A DNA stretch of 50,830 nt from CAZWDL01 sp964632995 (GTDB lineage Bacteria; Bacteroidota; Bacteroidia; Chitinophagales; Saprospiraceae): assembly GCA_964632995.1 (NCBI GenBank), contig CAZWDL010000043.1:1-50830 (forward strand), in the 5' to 3' direction. The first letter of the stretch is position 1, and each line of letters begins with the position of its first letter. The position numbers and the translations under genes are program-made. Under the pieces are notes generated by a model. That model saw only the letters and a program-made list of their open reading frames with translations, made no database searches and was not told the DNA's origin. Of the stretch, positions 1-8,492 are shown one piece after another.

Positions 1-2289
1 TGCGGTGGCGCGCTGCGCATAGGCCGCCAGGCGATCGATGTTCTCAGGGGCGTCTACCCGCAGGTTGGCGTTGATAGCGCGGCGCAGCAGGGGTTCGCTG
101 CTGAAGCGCTCCTCATCCAGCACCCGCGCCAGGTCGGGCAGGGCGGCTTCGATGGAGAAGTCGTCGTTGATGGCGCGGGCGGCTTCGGTCACCACATATT
201 CCTCAGGATCCTGGAGGAAGGTGGCGACGCCCGGGCTGCTCATGCGACGCAGGGCCACGACGGCAGCGGTGCGCACCGCTTTCGACTCATCATCTTTCAG
301 TGCTACCAATGCTTCTTCGTTGCCGATGCGCCCCAGGGCGATGGCGCCGGCGTGGCGCAGCGTGACGTCTTGGTCGTTATTCGCCCGCAGCATCTCGATG
401 ATGGACGGTACCGCATCCGGGTACGACATCCGGCCCAGGGCTTCGGTAGCCAGCAAGCGCACGCGGGCAGACTCGTGATTGACAAGCGGAACAAGGCCGG
501 CGCCGGCATCGCTATATCGCACATCGCCGAGCATTTTGGCGGCCTGGGCGATAATCTCCGTATCCGCATCCTGCAGGAAAGGAAAAAAGTCCTTTGCGTA
601 ATCCATATCTTTTCGCGAAAGCTGTCCCATACCCCAGAGGGCGTGGATACGGGCCAGCTGGTTATCCGATTCCCTGGCGACTGCCAGCAGGGCTTCGTAG
701 CCGGTTTCACCGCGCTTCGCCAGTTCAAACTGCGCCTTTTGCCGCACGCGCATGTCCTGATGCGCCAGCAGCTCGCTCAGCTCCGCTTCGGTATTTTCGG
801 AGAAACCGGCTTGTATCAGTTGACTGGTTTCCTGCCGGATGTCTGTATTGGCGCCGCCGGGCACGTCCAGCTTCCAGATGCGGCCGGCGCTTTTGGGCTC
901 CCAGCCCGTGATCCAGTCGCTGAAGTACAGCGCGCCGTCGGGGCCGAAATCCAGACCGGTAGGCAGGATACCTTTGACAACTTCCTTCGTCGACTCCAGT
1001 TCGAAGGAGGCGCCCTTCGGCTCCAGGGTGAAGGCGTGCAGCGGTGAGTTCGCTGGGGAACCCCGAAACTCGACGATGAAGAAGTGATCGTACCACTCCG
1101 GCCCCAGGGCTGTTCCCGGGTTGTAGACCATACCGGTGGGGCCGTTGACGTAGTTGGCGATGGGCGGCAGGATATAAGCGGCCTGCCCGTCCCAGCGAGG
1201 GATGTGCAGACGCTCATCCATCCAAACCTTATACTCGTTATTGTCGGGATCGGTGTACTTGCCGAACTGCCAGTTGATACGCCAGCCCGTATCGGCGCCG
1301 TCGATCAGGTGTACCAGACGCTCCCGCTCGCCGCGGTGGTCGCCGTCGTTGTCTTCGGTGATCAGGTTGCCGTATTGGTCGAAGACGAATTCGTGGGTGT
1401 TACGCACGCCGGCGACGTACACCTCGAAATTGCTGCCGTCGGGCTCGGAGCGCACGATAACGCCCCGGTTGGGATATTTCCAGCGCTTGCCGGTCTGATC
1501 CACCACATTCATGCCGATGTCGCCGATGCCCCACCAGATGCGGCCGTCGGGACCGATTTTGGCGCCCGACATACCGTGGCCGCTGAAGCCGATGTGCACC
1601 GCGTATCCACGGCTGATCGACTCCTTCTCGTCGGCGATGCCGTCGCCGTCGTTATCGCGGGTGCGCCACATATCCGGCGCTACGCCGATGAAGACGTCGC
1701 CGTCGTGATATTCGATGCCGTTAGCGACGTCCGTGATTTCCTCGTGAAAATCTTTTAGGTACAGCTGCGCCCGGTCGGCGATGCCGTCGCCGGTGCTGTC
1801 CGAAACGACCCACACTTCTTCTTTCTCCACCGCCAGGTCGCGCCAGTCGAGCACGCCGTCTTCGTTCAGGTCCTTGAGCGAGCGCTCGCCTTCTTCGTTG
1901 GTTTCGGAAAAGGTTTCGTGCAGGAATTCCCGGCGATCTTCTATGGTCTGGAAAGAGATGGAGGCCGTCATCCAGTTGCGGTGCCCGCGGATGTCAAATT
2001 CGGAGTTGCTTTGCCGGACGGCTTTGGTGTAGAAAACGCGTCCCTGCGGATCAATGCTGATCGCAATGGGATCCGACACCAGAGAGTCTACCGCCCAGAG
2101 TGATAAATCGAGGCCGTCGGCGACTTCCGCCGCCACTTCCTGCCTGATCTTGCCGGCCAGATCGGCGGCCTGCTCGTCCGGCAGGCTGATGACTTGAGTG
2201 GGATAAAGTGGTTCAGAGGCTTGTTCTTGTTGACAGGCGTACATCGTCAAAAAGAGCAAGCCCAAGAGAGAAAGTTTGATTTTGTCCAT
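1..2289 (-). CDS. Secreted PVC-type glucose/sorbosone-dehydrogenase-like protein with HEAT repeats (3' end outside window)
   Basis: An open frame of 763 codons runs from the ATG at 2289 to the window edge with no stop, so the C-terminus is missing. The N-terminus (MDKIKLSLLGLLF then LTMYAC) is a lipoprotein signal with a lipobox Cys near residue 17. Residues about 80-480 read as a beta-propeller of the membrane-bound dehydrogenase type, with calcium-site-like stretches (DSTGDGIADRAQLY, DNDGDGIADE, EDNDGDHRGERE) and GPDGRIWWGIGDIG. Residues about 490-763 are repeated HEAT units (LGRMSYPDAVPSIIEMLRAN, ALGRIGNEEALVALKDDES). In this family a c-type haem domain usually follows; it would lie off the window, so I cannot confirm it. 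A role in periplasmic sugar oxidation or binding is inference. It is separate from rraA, about 100 nt upstream. Confidence 0.85.
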   Translation of the reverse strand, partial: MDKIKLSLLGLLFLTMYACQQEQASEPLYPTQVISLPDEQAADLAGKIRQEVAAEVADGLDLSLWAVDSLVSDPIAISIDPQGRVFYTKAVRQSNSEFDIRGHRNWMTASISFQTIEDRREFLHETFSETNEEGERSLKDLNEDGVLDWRDLAVEKEEVWVVSDSTGDGIADRAQLYLKDFHEEITDVANGIEYHDGDVFIGVAPDMWRTRDNDGDGIADEKESISRGYAVHIGFSGHGMSGAKIGPDGRIWWGIGDIGMNVVDQTGKRWKYPNRGVIVRSEPDGSNFEVYVAGVRNTHEFVFDQYGNLITEDNDGDHRGERERLVHLIDGADTGWRINWQFGKYTDPDNNEYKVWMDERLHIPRWDGQAAYILPPIANYVNGPTGMVYNPGTALGPEWYDHFFIVEFRGSPANSPLHAFTLEPKGASFELESTKEVVKGILPTGLDFGPDGALYFSDWITGWEPKSAGRIWKLDVPGGANTDIRQETSQLIQAGFSENTEAELSELLAHQDMRVRQKAQFELAKRGETGYEALLAVARESDNQLARIHALWGMGQLSRKDMDYAKDFFPFLQDADTEIIAQAAKMLGDVRYSDAGAGLVPLVNHESARVRLLATEALGRMSYPDAVPSIIEMLRANNDQDVTLRHAGAIALGRIGNEEALVALKDDESKAVRTAAVVALRRMSSPGVATFLQDPEEYVVTEAARAINDDFSIEAALPDLARVLDEERFSSEPLLRRAINANLRVDAPENIDRLAAYAQRATA

Positions 2290-2313
2290 TAGCCGTAATT
2301 ATTTTCCCGGTAA

Positions 2314-2398
2314 AATAAGAAAGTTGCCGTCCTGCACAAAGCAATTGAATGAGCTCACGCAAAAAATGCTGCCTTTACCCAAGGCCAACTTTCTTATT
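2314..2398. repeat. 13-bp perfect inverted repeat around the 3' end of the rraA-like gene
   Basis: aataagaaagttg at 2314-2326 is exactly complementary to caactttcttatt at 2386-2398, with 59 nt between. The right arm contains the stop codon of the minus-strand gene that ends at 2394. It may form a long-loop 3'-end structure; no clear U-tract follows, so I do not call it an intrinsic terminator. Confidence 0.5.
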
Positions 2399-3200
2399 CC
2401 TCCTCTTTTTCTTCCACCGTGAAATCCAGGGGTATCCCCAGTTCCTTATACAGCGCCCGTCTGGCCTCTTTATCCAGTTCCAGTTCATTGCGGGCGGCGA
2501 TGGCCACGTCCTCTGCTTTTGACCTGGGCACTACAATGACGCCGTCGCCGTCGGCTACCACTACATCACCGGGATGAACGAGTACCCCACCGACCACCAC
2601 CGGTTTGTTGTAACTTTCCAGTTCATTTCTTCCCGGCCGGATGCCCCGGCCGCGCTTGTAGATGTCGGTATATACCGGAATGCGTTGTTTAATGATCTCA
2701 TCCGTATCCCGCATGCCGCCGGAGGAAACCATTCCTACGGCGCCGGCCTTTTTGAAAACCAGGGTATTATTGGAGCCGAAGCTACCCGTATCGCCGTCGC
2801 CTTCCACATCGACTACGATGAGGTGACCGGGTTTGATTTCATCGCGGTAGGGCTCGCCGCTGTCGTAGGTGTACCATTCGTCCCGCCATTTGTTGTATTC
2901 TTCCCGGCTGACGTCCGGTCCCAGTCGCGGCATTTGGGTAGGCACGTAGCGCACGGTAAAGGCAATGCCTACCATCTGGTGTTTGAAGTTGTCGATGTCT
3001 TTCCAGAGCGGAATGATTTTGGGATCCATCAGGCCGAGATCGTAGAGCCCCAGTTTGTCCATTCCGTCGGAGACGTCGGCAACCCTCAGTCCTTCGTACA
3101 GTTTGAGCAGGTCTTCGTCATTGAGAGAGGAGGTGGTATCCTGTGCATGGGAAAAGAAAATGCAAAAGATAGCTATCAGGGAGAGAACCGTTCTTCTCAT
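2394..3200 (-). CDS. Exported RraA-family protein (aldolase / RraA-like)
   Basis: 268 residues from the chosen ATG at 3200. The frame opens further upstream (Met at 3233), but the inner Met begins a clean signal peptide (MRRTVLSLIAIFCIFFSHAQ), so I prefer it. The body carries RraA/HMG-aldolase family features: a glycine-rich core (GDGDTGSFGSNNTL), the Arg-Asp pair in SSGGMRDTDEI that in aldolase members binds substrate and metal, and a C-terminal GDVVVADGDGVIVVP motif. Family members are either class II pyruvate aldolases (4-hydroxy-4-methyl-2-oxoglutarate type) or RNase E inhibitors, both cytoplasmic. A signal peptide therefore points to a different, periplasmic role, perhaps a hydrolase or aldolase on small acids (inference). 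The acidic tail (EEKEEE) is unusual. Confidence 0.85.
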   Translation of the reverse strand: MRRTVLSLIAIFCIFFSHAQDTTSSLNDEDLLKLYEGLRVADVSDGMDKLGLYDLGLMDPKIIPLWKDIDNFKHQMVGIAFTVRYVPTQMPRLGPDVSREEYNKWRDEWYTYDSGEPYRDEIKPGHLIVVDVEGDGDTGSFGSNNTLVFKKAGAVGMVSSGGMRDTDEIIKQRIPVYTDIYKRGRGIRPGRNELESYNKPVVVGGVLVHPGDVVVADGDGVIVVPRSKAEDVAIAARNELELDKEARRALYKELGIPLDFTVEEKEEE

Positions 3201-3407
3201 GGTTTTTAACCAAATATAGTAAAAGCCAAACACTCATACCCCCAGGAATCATGGCTCCACCATCAATAGAATAAATCCGTCCTATTTTATATCACGCTCC
3301 GTCCATGTCTGCCACCTTGTCCCCCACTCTCCCCAGGGCTAACGCATCATGGGAAAAGTTAATGCGTTTTTTCCCGACAACAACTCGGATTGACGGTTTC
3401 AGGGTAC

Positions 3408-3537
3408 TTCTGCGGTTCTATATTCGTCGGTTCCTCTGTTCTTCGGTTTTGTGAGTCCCGGGAACGATTGAAAAATAGAATTAACAGTTTGAAACCGCAG
3501 AACAGAAGAACAGAAAAACAGAAGAACCGTAGAAGTA
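3408..3537. repeat. Octamer-built inverted-repeat element 1
   Basis: The left arm (3408-3454) is a string of mostly 8-nt units: TTCTGCGG, TTCTATA, TTCGTCGG, TTCCTCTG, TTCTTCGG. The right arm (3491-3537), read on the minus strand, is TTCTACGG, TTCTTCTG, TTTTTCTG, TTCTTCTG, TTCTGCGG. The arms can fold on each other into a long imperfect hairpin. It lies about 100 nt downstream of the stop of the cyclase gene (minus strand, ends 3634). The rest of the 3201-3633 gap shows nothing I recognise. Confidence 0.75.
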
Positions 3538-3633
3538 ACCGAACATCGCCGGACCCTTCGGCAATGTATTGGAAGTTTTCAACCCATGTCATGTATAATA
3601 AATTTCCATGATGCGTTTGCCCTCCCCACTCTC

Positions 3634-6111
3634 CTAAGTCACCTCCACCACCTCCACCCCCGTCCAGTCGTCCGGTGCGCCCTGCTGCAGATACCGTTCC
3701 GTTTTTCGAAGCAGCATCCCGGCGGGCTGGTCACCGGGATTGGCTTTAAGGATTTCCCCGAATTCCGCGGCGGCCTCCTGGAATTGGCCGTTCAGGAAAT
3801 TGACCAGGGCCGTTTCAAAAGCAGGAAGCATTTCAAGTTTGAGCGTTCTCGACCTGGGCGGATCGCCGCCGAAGCATTCGTAAAGGTGCACGATTTCCTG
3901 TTTGCCTTTCACCTGCACGGGACCGAGGTAGCGTTCGTAATTGATTTCGATTATGTTGGCGCTGTCGGCCGTTCGCTCCGGAGCAGAACGCTTTCCACAT
4001 AGAATATTTGCCCCGAAGTATTTGGTCAGGCTTTCCACCCTGGCGGCGGTATTTACCGTATCGGAGAGGGTGGCGGCGTCCATCCGTTTATCATCCCCGA
4101 TGATGCCCATGACCAGGGGACCGGTATACAGGCCGATACCCAGCTTGACGGGCTGCCGTTCGTGCGCCTCCCGGTCGTAGTTGTAGTTCCGCAGCAGGTT
4201 TTGGATGTCGACGGCGGCGTTCAGGGCGTCTTCGAGGCGCTCGGGGAAGAGGGCCATAATGGCATCGCCGAGATAGTGATTGACAAAGCCCTGGTGCTGC
4301 CGGATGAGCGGTCCGATGCGCCCGTAGAGGCTGTTGATGAATTTGAAATTATCCTTCGGCGTCATGCGTTCCGCCATGGAGGTATAACCCCGGATATCGC
4401 TGAAAAAGACCGTTACTTCCCGTTCGGCGAGATCGCCCAGCGCTACCTCGGTGATGCGTTCTTTACCGAGCGTACGCAGGAAGGCGTTCGGGACAAATTT
4501 GCTAGTCACTTCGTTCAGCAGCTTTTCCCGTTCCAGGTCCTCGGCCTGCCGGGCCGTTTTTTGGCGGTTTTCGCGCAAGCGCATGAGGACGAAGCCCCCC
4601 ATGGACAAAAAGATCATCAGCCCTGCGCTACCCAGCATCCATATTTTTCGCGTGTTGCGTTCCCGGGTCAGGCGCGCCTCTATGGCGGCCTGTTGTTTGG
4701 CGAAAGCCAGGCTATCGGCCAACTTTTCCTTTTCGAAGACGTACCCCATTTCCAGGCGGGCGATTTCCCGGGCTTTTTCTTCGTCAATGAGCGAGTCGCG
4801 CAGTTGGTCAAATTCTTTTTGGTACACGTAAGCCTGCCGGTAATCTCCTAATGATTCCCAGGTTCCCGCCAAACAGCCGCAGGCTTCTTTCATTACCCTT
4901 ACCGTACCCACCTGCCGGGCCAGATCACGGGCCTGAGCGCACCATTTGCCGGCTTGCGCAAAACGGCCACCGGCCAGGTGAATTTGACCTATTTCCGCAT
5001 AGACATCAGCAATCATCCCGGATTCTCCCAGGGTTAAATACAGGTCTAGCGACTCCTGATACTTTTCCAGCGCCTGTTCTGCTTTGCCCTGTCCCTTGTA
5101 GATGGAAGCCATCTTTTTCTTCGCCGACGCGAAAACGGACTGCATGCCCATTTCTTCGGCGATGGTCAGACTTTTCTGTGCAAACTGCATAGCGTGATCA
5201 AAATCCTTCCGCGCGTTGTACAGGGAAGCCAGATGATCGTAAGCCTTGGCCAGGGCATCCTGATCTTCCAGTTCCCGGGCCATAGAAGCATAGCGGGAAA
5301 AATAATCGTGCGCCCGGTCGAGGTCGCCGATTTCGTAATAGAGGACGCCGATTTCGCCCAGCACCCGGGCGACGTCGTAGGTATCTCCGATGCTGTCCCT
5401 AAGACGCATGCTCTGCTGCAAGTGTTTCAGGGCCTTCGGGTTCCGCCCCTTTTTAGATAGTACGATTCCGATGTTGTAATAAGCCCTGGCAAGGGCTGCC
5501 GGGCTTTGTAAAATCTCTGACAGGGCCTTGCTGTGCTGATGGTAAAGCATGGCTTTTTCCAGATCGCCCTGTTTGGAATGTATACTTCCCAGGTTGTTAT
5601 TGACGGCGATCAGGGTGTTCGTGTCCCGGAGTTCTTCCGCCAGGCCGAGACTTTGCTCATAATTGGCCAGGGCGCTGTAATAGTCTCCCTGGTTGAAGTA
5701 AATATTGCCGACATTGACCGTGGCGCCGAGTAACTGCCCGCGATCACCGATCTCTTCGGACAGGGTTTTACTACGCTCAAAATTGTCCAGCGCTTCCGGA
5801 AAATTGCCGAGATAAGCGTAGGAAATTCCCCTGGAAGTACAGGCTTTCAACATCCAGCGGGGCAGTTGACGCTCACGGGCAAAAGACAACATCGCATCGG
5901 CAACTTTCAGGGAACTGCCGGGGTTCGTCGGCCGGATGAGTTTCACCAGCTCACGGGCTGCCTGCAGGCGCTGGGTGTCGGGAAAGGTAGTAGATTCCCA
6001 TATCTGCAGCAGACTGTCCCGGTTCTGAGCCGGCAGCTGACAGGCTATGGACATCAGGAAAAAGAGCAGTGAAATCAATATTCCTTGGTGACGCCTGTGG
6101 TTCTGATGCAT
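3634..6111 (-). CDS. Class III adenylate/guanylate cyclase with periplasmic TPR domain
   Basis: 825 residues from the ATG at 6111, chosen because it starts a signal sequence (MHQNHRRHQG then ILISLLFFLMSIACQLPAQ); an upstream Met at 6192 would put 27 odd residues before it. Residues about 40-450 are tandem TPR units (NIGIVLSKKGRNPKALKHL, LGEIGVLYYEIGDLDRAHDY). One transmembrane helix (MLGSAGLMIFLSMGGFVLM, about residues 515-535) is followed by the catalytic domain. Metal-binding aspartates lie in VFFSDIRGYTSM and NHYLGDAIMALF, and the transition-state Asn/Arg in DTVNTAARVES. A short helical tail follows. Topology is therefore TPR outside, cyclase inside: a one-protein sensor that makes cAMP or cGMP. 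Substrate choice cannot be settled by eye. No partner gene is adjacent. Confidence 0.9.
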   Translation of the reverse strand: MHQNHRRHQGILISLLFFLMSIACQLPAQNRDSLLQIWESTTFPDTQRLQAARELVKLIRPTNPGSSLKVADAMLSFARERQLPRWMLKACTSRGISYAYLGNFPEALDNFERSKTLSEEIGDRGQLLGATVNVGNIYFNQGDYYSALANYEQSLGLAEELRDTNTLIAVNNNLGSIHSKQGDLEKAMLYHQHSKALSEILQSPAALARAYYNIGIVLSKKGRNPKALKHLQQSMRLRDSIGDTYDVARVLGEIGVLYYEIGDLDRAHDYFSRYASMARELEDQDALAKAYDHLASLYNARKDFDHAMQFAQKSLTIAEEMGMQSVFASAKKKMASIYKGQGKAEQALEKYQESLDLYLTLGESGMIADVYAEIGQIHLAGGRFAQAGKWCAQARDLARQVGTVRVMKEACGCLAGTWESLGDYRQAYVYQKEFDQLRDSLIDEEKAREIARLEMGYVFEKEKLADSLAFAKQQAAIEARLTRERNTRKIWMLGSAGLMIFLSMGGFVLMRLRENRQKTARQAEDLEREKLLNEVTSKFVPNAFLRTLGKERITEVALGDLAEREVTVFFSDIRGYTSMAERMTPKDNFKFINSLYGRIGPLIRQHQGFVNHYLGDAIMALFPERLEDALNAAVDIQNLLRNYNYDREAHERQPVKLGIGLYTGPLVMGIIGDDKRMDAATLSDTVNTAARVESLTKYFGANILCGKRSAPERTADSANIIEINYERYLGPVQVKGKQEIVHLYECFGGDPPRSRTLKLEMLPAFETALVNFLNGQFQEAAAEFGEILKANPGDQPAGMLLRKTERYLQQGAPDDWTGVEVVEVT

Positions 6112-6297
6112 AATGCATGTGTTTGGAGCGCGAAGGATTGCTCCGCTTGAATAAATCGAAAAGCATAAACAATGCGAAGCAGCGCTTCGCACTTCATGCG
6201 AAGATCAGCTCTTTTGGCTTGGCCTGCCATCCACTTTTGATCAGACGGTCATTCCCATTGAGCGGACCGCTTTTTTAGCTTATTCCCCGGAAAAGTG

Positions 6298-6328
6298 TTG
6301 ATTATGAGCGGGGGATGACTTATTTTTA
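6298..6328 (+). promoter_or_regulatory. Weak promoter candidate in the 6112-6525 gap
   Basis: TTG at 6298-6300 and TATTTTTA at 6321-6328 resemble the Bacteroidota -33/-7 pair with a 20-nt spacer, but the -7 box ends in A instead of G and the leader to the ATG at 6526 would be about 190 nt. The rest of this 414-nt gap holds only a short perfect hairpin (gcgaagc/gcttcgc, 6174-6190); I see no further gene in it. Confidence 0.25.
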
Positions 6329-6525
6329 GAGGAGTACTCGGTAGTTGAGGTTGTCAACGACCATTCAACTCTTTTTCACGTGTGCTCGTCGTGCCCCCTT
6401 CGCCAAAATAACGCTGGCGGCGGCGACAGAGTAAAGCTATGAGCGTCGGCGACCCTGGCGCGGCGAGCAATCCTTGTACTTGGTATGGTATTTTCCATAC
6501 GCGGGACTTTTTTAGTCAAATTCCC

Positions 6526-8307
6526 ATGAGGAACCGGATTCCGATTGCACTCGCTCTTTTCTTTTTACTAATCGGATGCCTGAAGGATGAGCCGCTCGAA
6601 CTGGAATTCGTGGAGGTAAACCTGGAGGCTCCGGAAGTAACGGCGCTAAATAAGGTAAGGCTGCGGGCGAACGTCAGCGACCTGATGCAGGGACAGCTCG
6701 CGGAACGCGGTTTTCTGCTGTCCACCACGGCCAGCAGCCAGAACGACCTGGTGCTGAACGGTGATCAGGTCATTGCCGTTACGCCGGATACTATTGCTGA
6801 CAAAACCTTTTTCGGAAGAAACGAGTGGCGGGCGGATACGCTGGGTACGCCCTACTACGCCCGCGCCTACGTCGTTTTCGAAGGCGCTCCGATCTACAGC
6901 CAAAACATCCGCTCCTTTGAATTTTCCTTCCGGCTGAATACCATCCGTCCGGTGCGTTTTAGCGGAGATACGGTGATTCTGAACGGGGTGGTAACGGGTA
7001 TAGGTCAGGACACGATTGAGGATCGCGGATTCGTCGTGACTGCCGCCGACGGCTCCCGGTCCTCTTGTTCTTCAGGTCCGGCAGCAGGCCAGGAGGAGGA
7101 AGGTAATTTTGAATGCCGGTTGGGAAATTTGTCTGTGGGAAGCTACAACGCCAGAGCTTACGCTTTTTTCCAGGGGCTCGACACCCTGTTCAGCAGTGAA
7201 TCGGTCCGTTTCACCGTCGACGCCGGCATACCCCGGTTTCTCGATTGCGGCAGCTGGAAAACCACCTTCGAAAACGAGGCGGGAGAATGCGATACAACGG
7301 TCACGCTGCTGGATGCCTTTCCGATCGAAGCCTTCGACAATCAGGGCATTCACCGTATTTCCTACCGCGCCAACGGCCAGGCTTATGAATTGGTCTCAGA
7401 AGACTACCGGGAAACTTTTCCCGTGGGCGCCACCACGGTAGAATTCATCGCGGAGGATATAAACGGCAATGCGGACACCTGTGCCTTTGAAGTGATTGTT
7501 CTCGACACAGAAGACCCGAAAATTACCTGTCCGGAGGATCAGGAACGTAACACCACAAACGGCGGATGTTCCGTAGGCGTCTCCTGGCCGGAACCGGCGG
7601 CTACGGATAATTGCCGGGCGGCGTCCGTTGAGCGATTAGAAGGTCCTGCCCCCGCCGACCGCTTCGACATCGGCATTACCAGGGTCAGTTACGAAGCGAC
7701 CGACGATTCAGGCAACACAACAACCTGTTCCTTCACCGTAAGGGTAAGCCCCGACATCGTCTGTCCGCGAAATCAGTCGGTGGTTATCCCCAGCGATCAG
7801 AATTCGGAAATTGTCAATAACCTGGAGCCTGCCTATTGTCAGAGCAGTGTGGAGCTTTCGTACGCGCTCGAAGGGGCAACGATGGGAAGCAGCACGGGTA
7901 ACGCAAGCGGCCGGCAATTTAATGTGGGGCAAACCACCATCATCTACCGGGTCGAACATGAGGCGAGCGGGCTGAACGATGAGTGCCGCTTTGAGGTCAA
8001 TGTCAGACAGAACCGCCCTCCGGTATTGGTCAACACCATCCCTGACCAGGACGCAGATGCCGGCGCCCCCTTTTCTTATCAATTCCCGGCGAACACTTTC
8101 AATGATCCCGATGGAGACCCCTTAAGTTACGAGGCCCGGGCCACAGGAGCAAGCGGCTTACCGTCCTGGCTGAGCTTTAATAACACAACCCGTACTTTTT
8201 CGGGTACGCCGGACAGCACGGCGCTGGGAGAATACCCGGTTATCGTCACCGCATCTGATCCCTTGGAGGAAAAGGCAACCGATTCCTTTACCATTAGGGT
8301 TGAATAG
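6526..8307 (+). CDS. HYR / cadherin-like domain lipoprotein
   Basis: 593 residues from the ATG at 6526, which begins a lipoprotein signal (MRNRIPIALALFFLLIGC). An upstream in-frame start at 6439 adds 29 residues without signal character. Residues about 25-245 are Ig-like beta segments. Residues about 250-360 and 360-440 match hyalin (HYR) repeats (FPVGATTVEFIAEDINGN, then DTEDPKITCP; DIGITRVSYEATDDSGNTTT). The last 100 residues look like a dystroglycan-type cadherin/He_PIG domain (NTIPDQDADAGAPFSYQF; TFSGTPDSTALGEY). Several paired cysteines fit an extracellular protein. It is probably a surface adhesion or binding protein; the ligand is unknown. A hairpin after the stop and a new promoter at 8440 separate it from the next operon. 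Confidence 0.85.
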   Translation: MRNRIPIALALFFLLIGCLKDEPLELEFVEVNLEAPEVTALNKVRLRANVSDLMQGQLAERGFLLSTTASSQNDLVLNGDQVIAVTPDTIADKTFFGRNEWRADTLGTPYYARAYVVFEGAPIYSQNIRSFEFSFRLNTIRPVRFSGDTVILNGVVTGIGQDTIEDRGFVVTAADGSRSSCSSGPAAGQEEEGNFECRLGNLSVGSYNARAYAFFQGLDTLFSSESVRFTVDAGIPRFLDCGSWKTTFENEAGECDTTVTLLDAFPIEAFDNQGIHRISYRANGQAYELVSEDYRETFPVGATTVEFIAEDINGNADTCAFEVIVLDTEDPKITCPEDQERNTTNGGCSVGVSWPEPAATDNCRAASVERLEGPAPADRFDIGITRVSYEATDDSGNTTTCSFTVRVSPDIVCPRNQSVVIPSDQNSEIVNNLEPAYCQSSVELSYALEGATMGSSTGNASGRQFNVGQTTIIYRVEHEASGLNDECRFEVNVRQNRPPVLVNTIPDQDADAGAPFSYQFPANTFNDPDGDPLSYEARATGASGLPSWLSFNNTTRTFSGTPDSTALGEYPVIVTASDPLEEKATDSFTIRVE

Positions 8308-8335
8308 CCGCGCTGTGGAAAGGATTGGAGCTTCA

Positions 8336-8370
8336 CCCCATGGAATAGTCGCCTCGCAAATTCCATGGGG
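8336..8370 (+). terminator. 11-bp hairpin after the HYR lipoprotein gene
   Basis: ccccatggaat (8336-8346) and attccatgggg (8360-8370) are perfect complements with a 13-nt loop, 29 nt after the stop. The following bases (gtttactcaa) are only weakly T-rich, so termination is plausible, not certain. Confidence 0.5.
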
Positions 8371-8439
8371 GTTTACTCAACCAGATTGCATAGCGAGATG
8401 GGCGGGATTAAAGGATTGAATATTCCCGCTATCATTTGA

Positions 8440-8468
8440 TTGACTATTAAAACCGGTAGATAATTTTG
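8440..8468 (+). promoter_or_regulatory. Bacteroidota-type promoter of the WD40-CHAT-STAND operon
   Basis: TTG (8440-8442), 18 nt, then TAATTTTG (8461-8468), a full match to TAnnTTTG. The expected start of transcription is near 8475, about 18 nt before the ATG at 8493. The same spacing is seen at 36016-36044. Because the TTG codon at 8466 lies inside the -7 box, it cannot be the translation start of the first gene. Confidence 0.65.
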
Positions 8469-8492
8469 AACAACCGATTAAATTCCAGGCAT

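Noticed and set aside
3408..3537. CRISPR-like array from the spaced octamers
   Set aside because: The units are 8 nt in direct contact with no spacers, and they form inverted arms; no cas genes.
8466..8492. TTG start at 8466 extending the first gene of the STAND operon
   Set aside because: The TTG is part of the -7 promoter box, and the ATG at 8493 begins a clean signal peptide.
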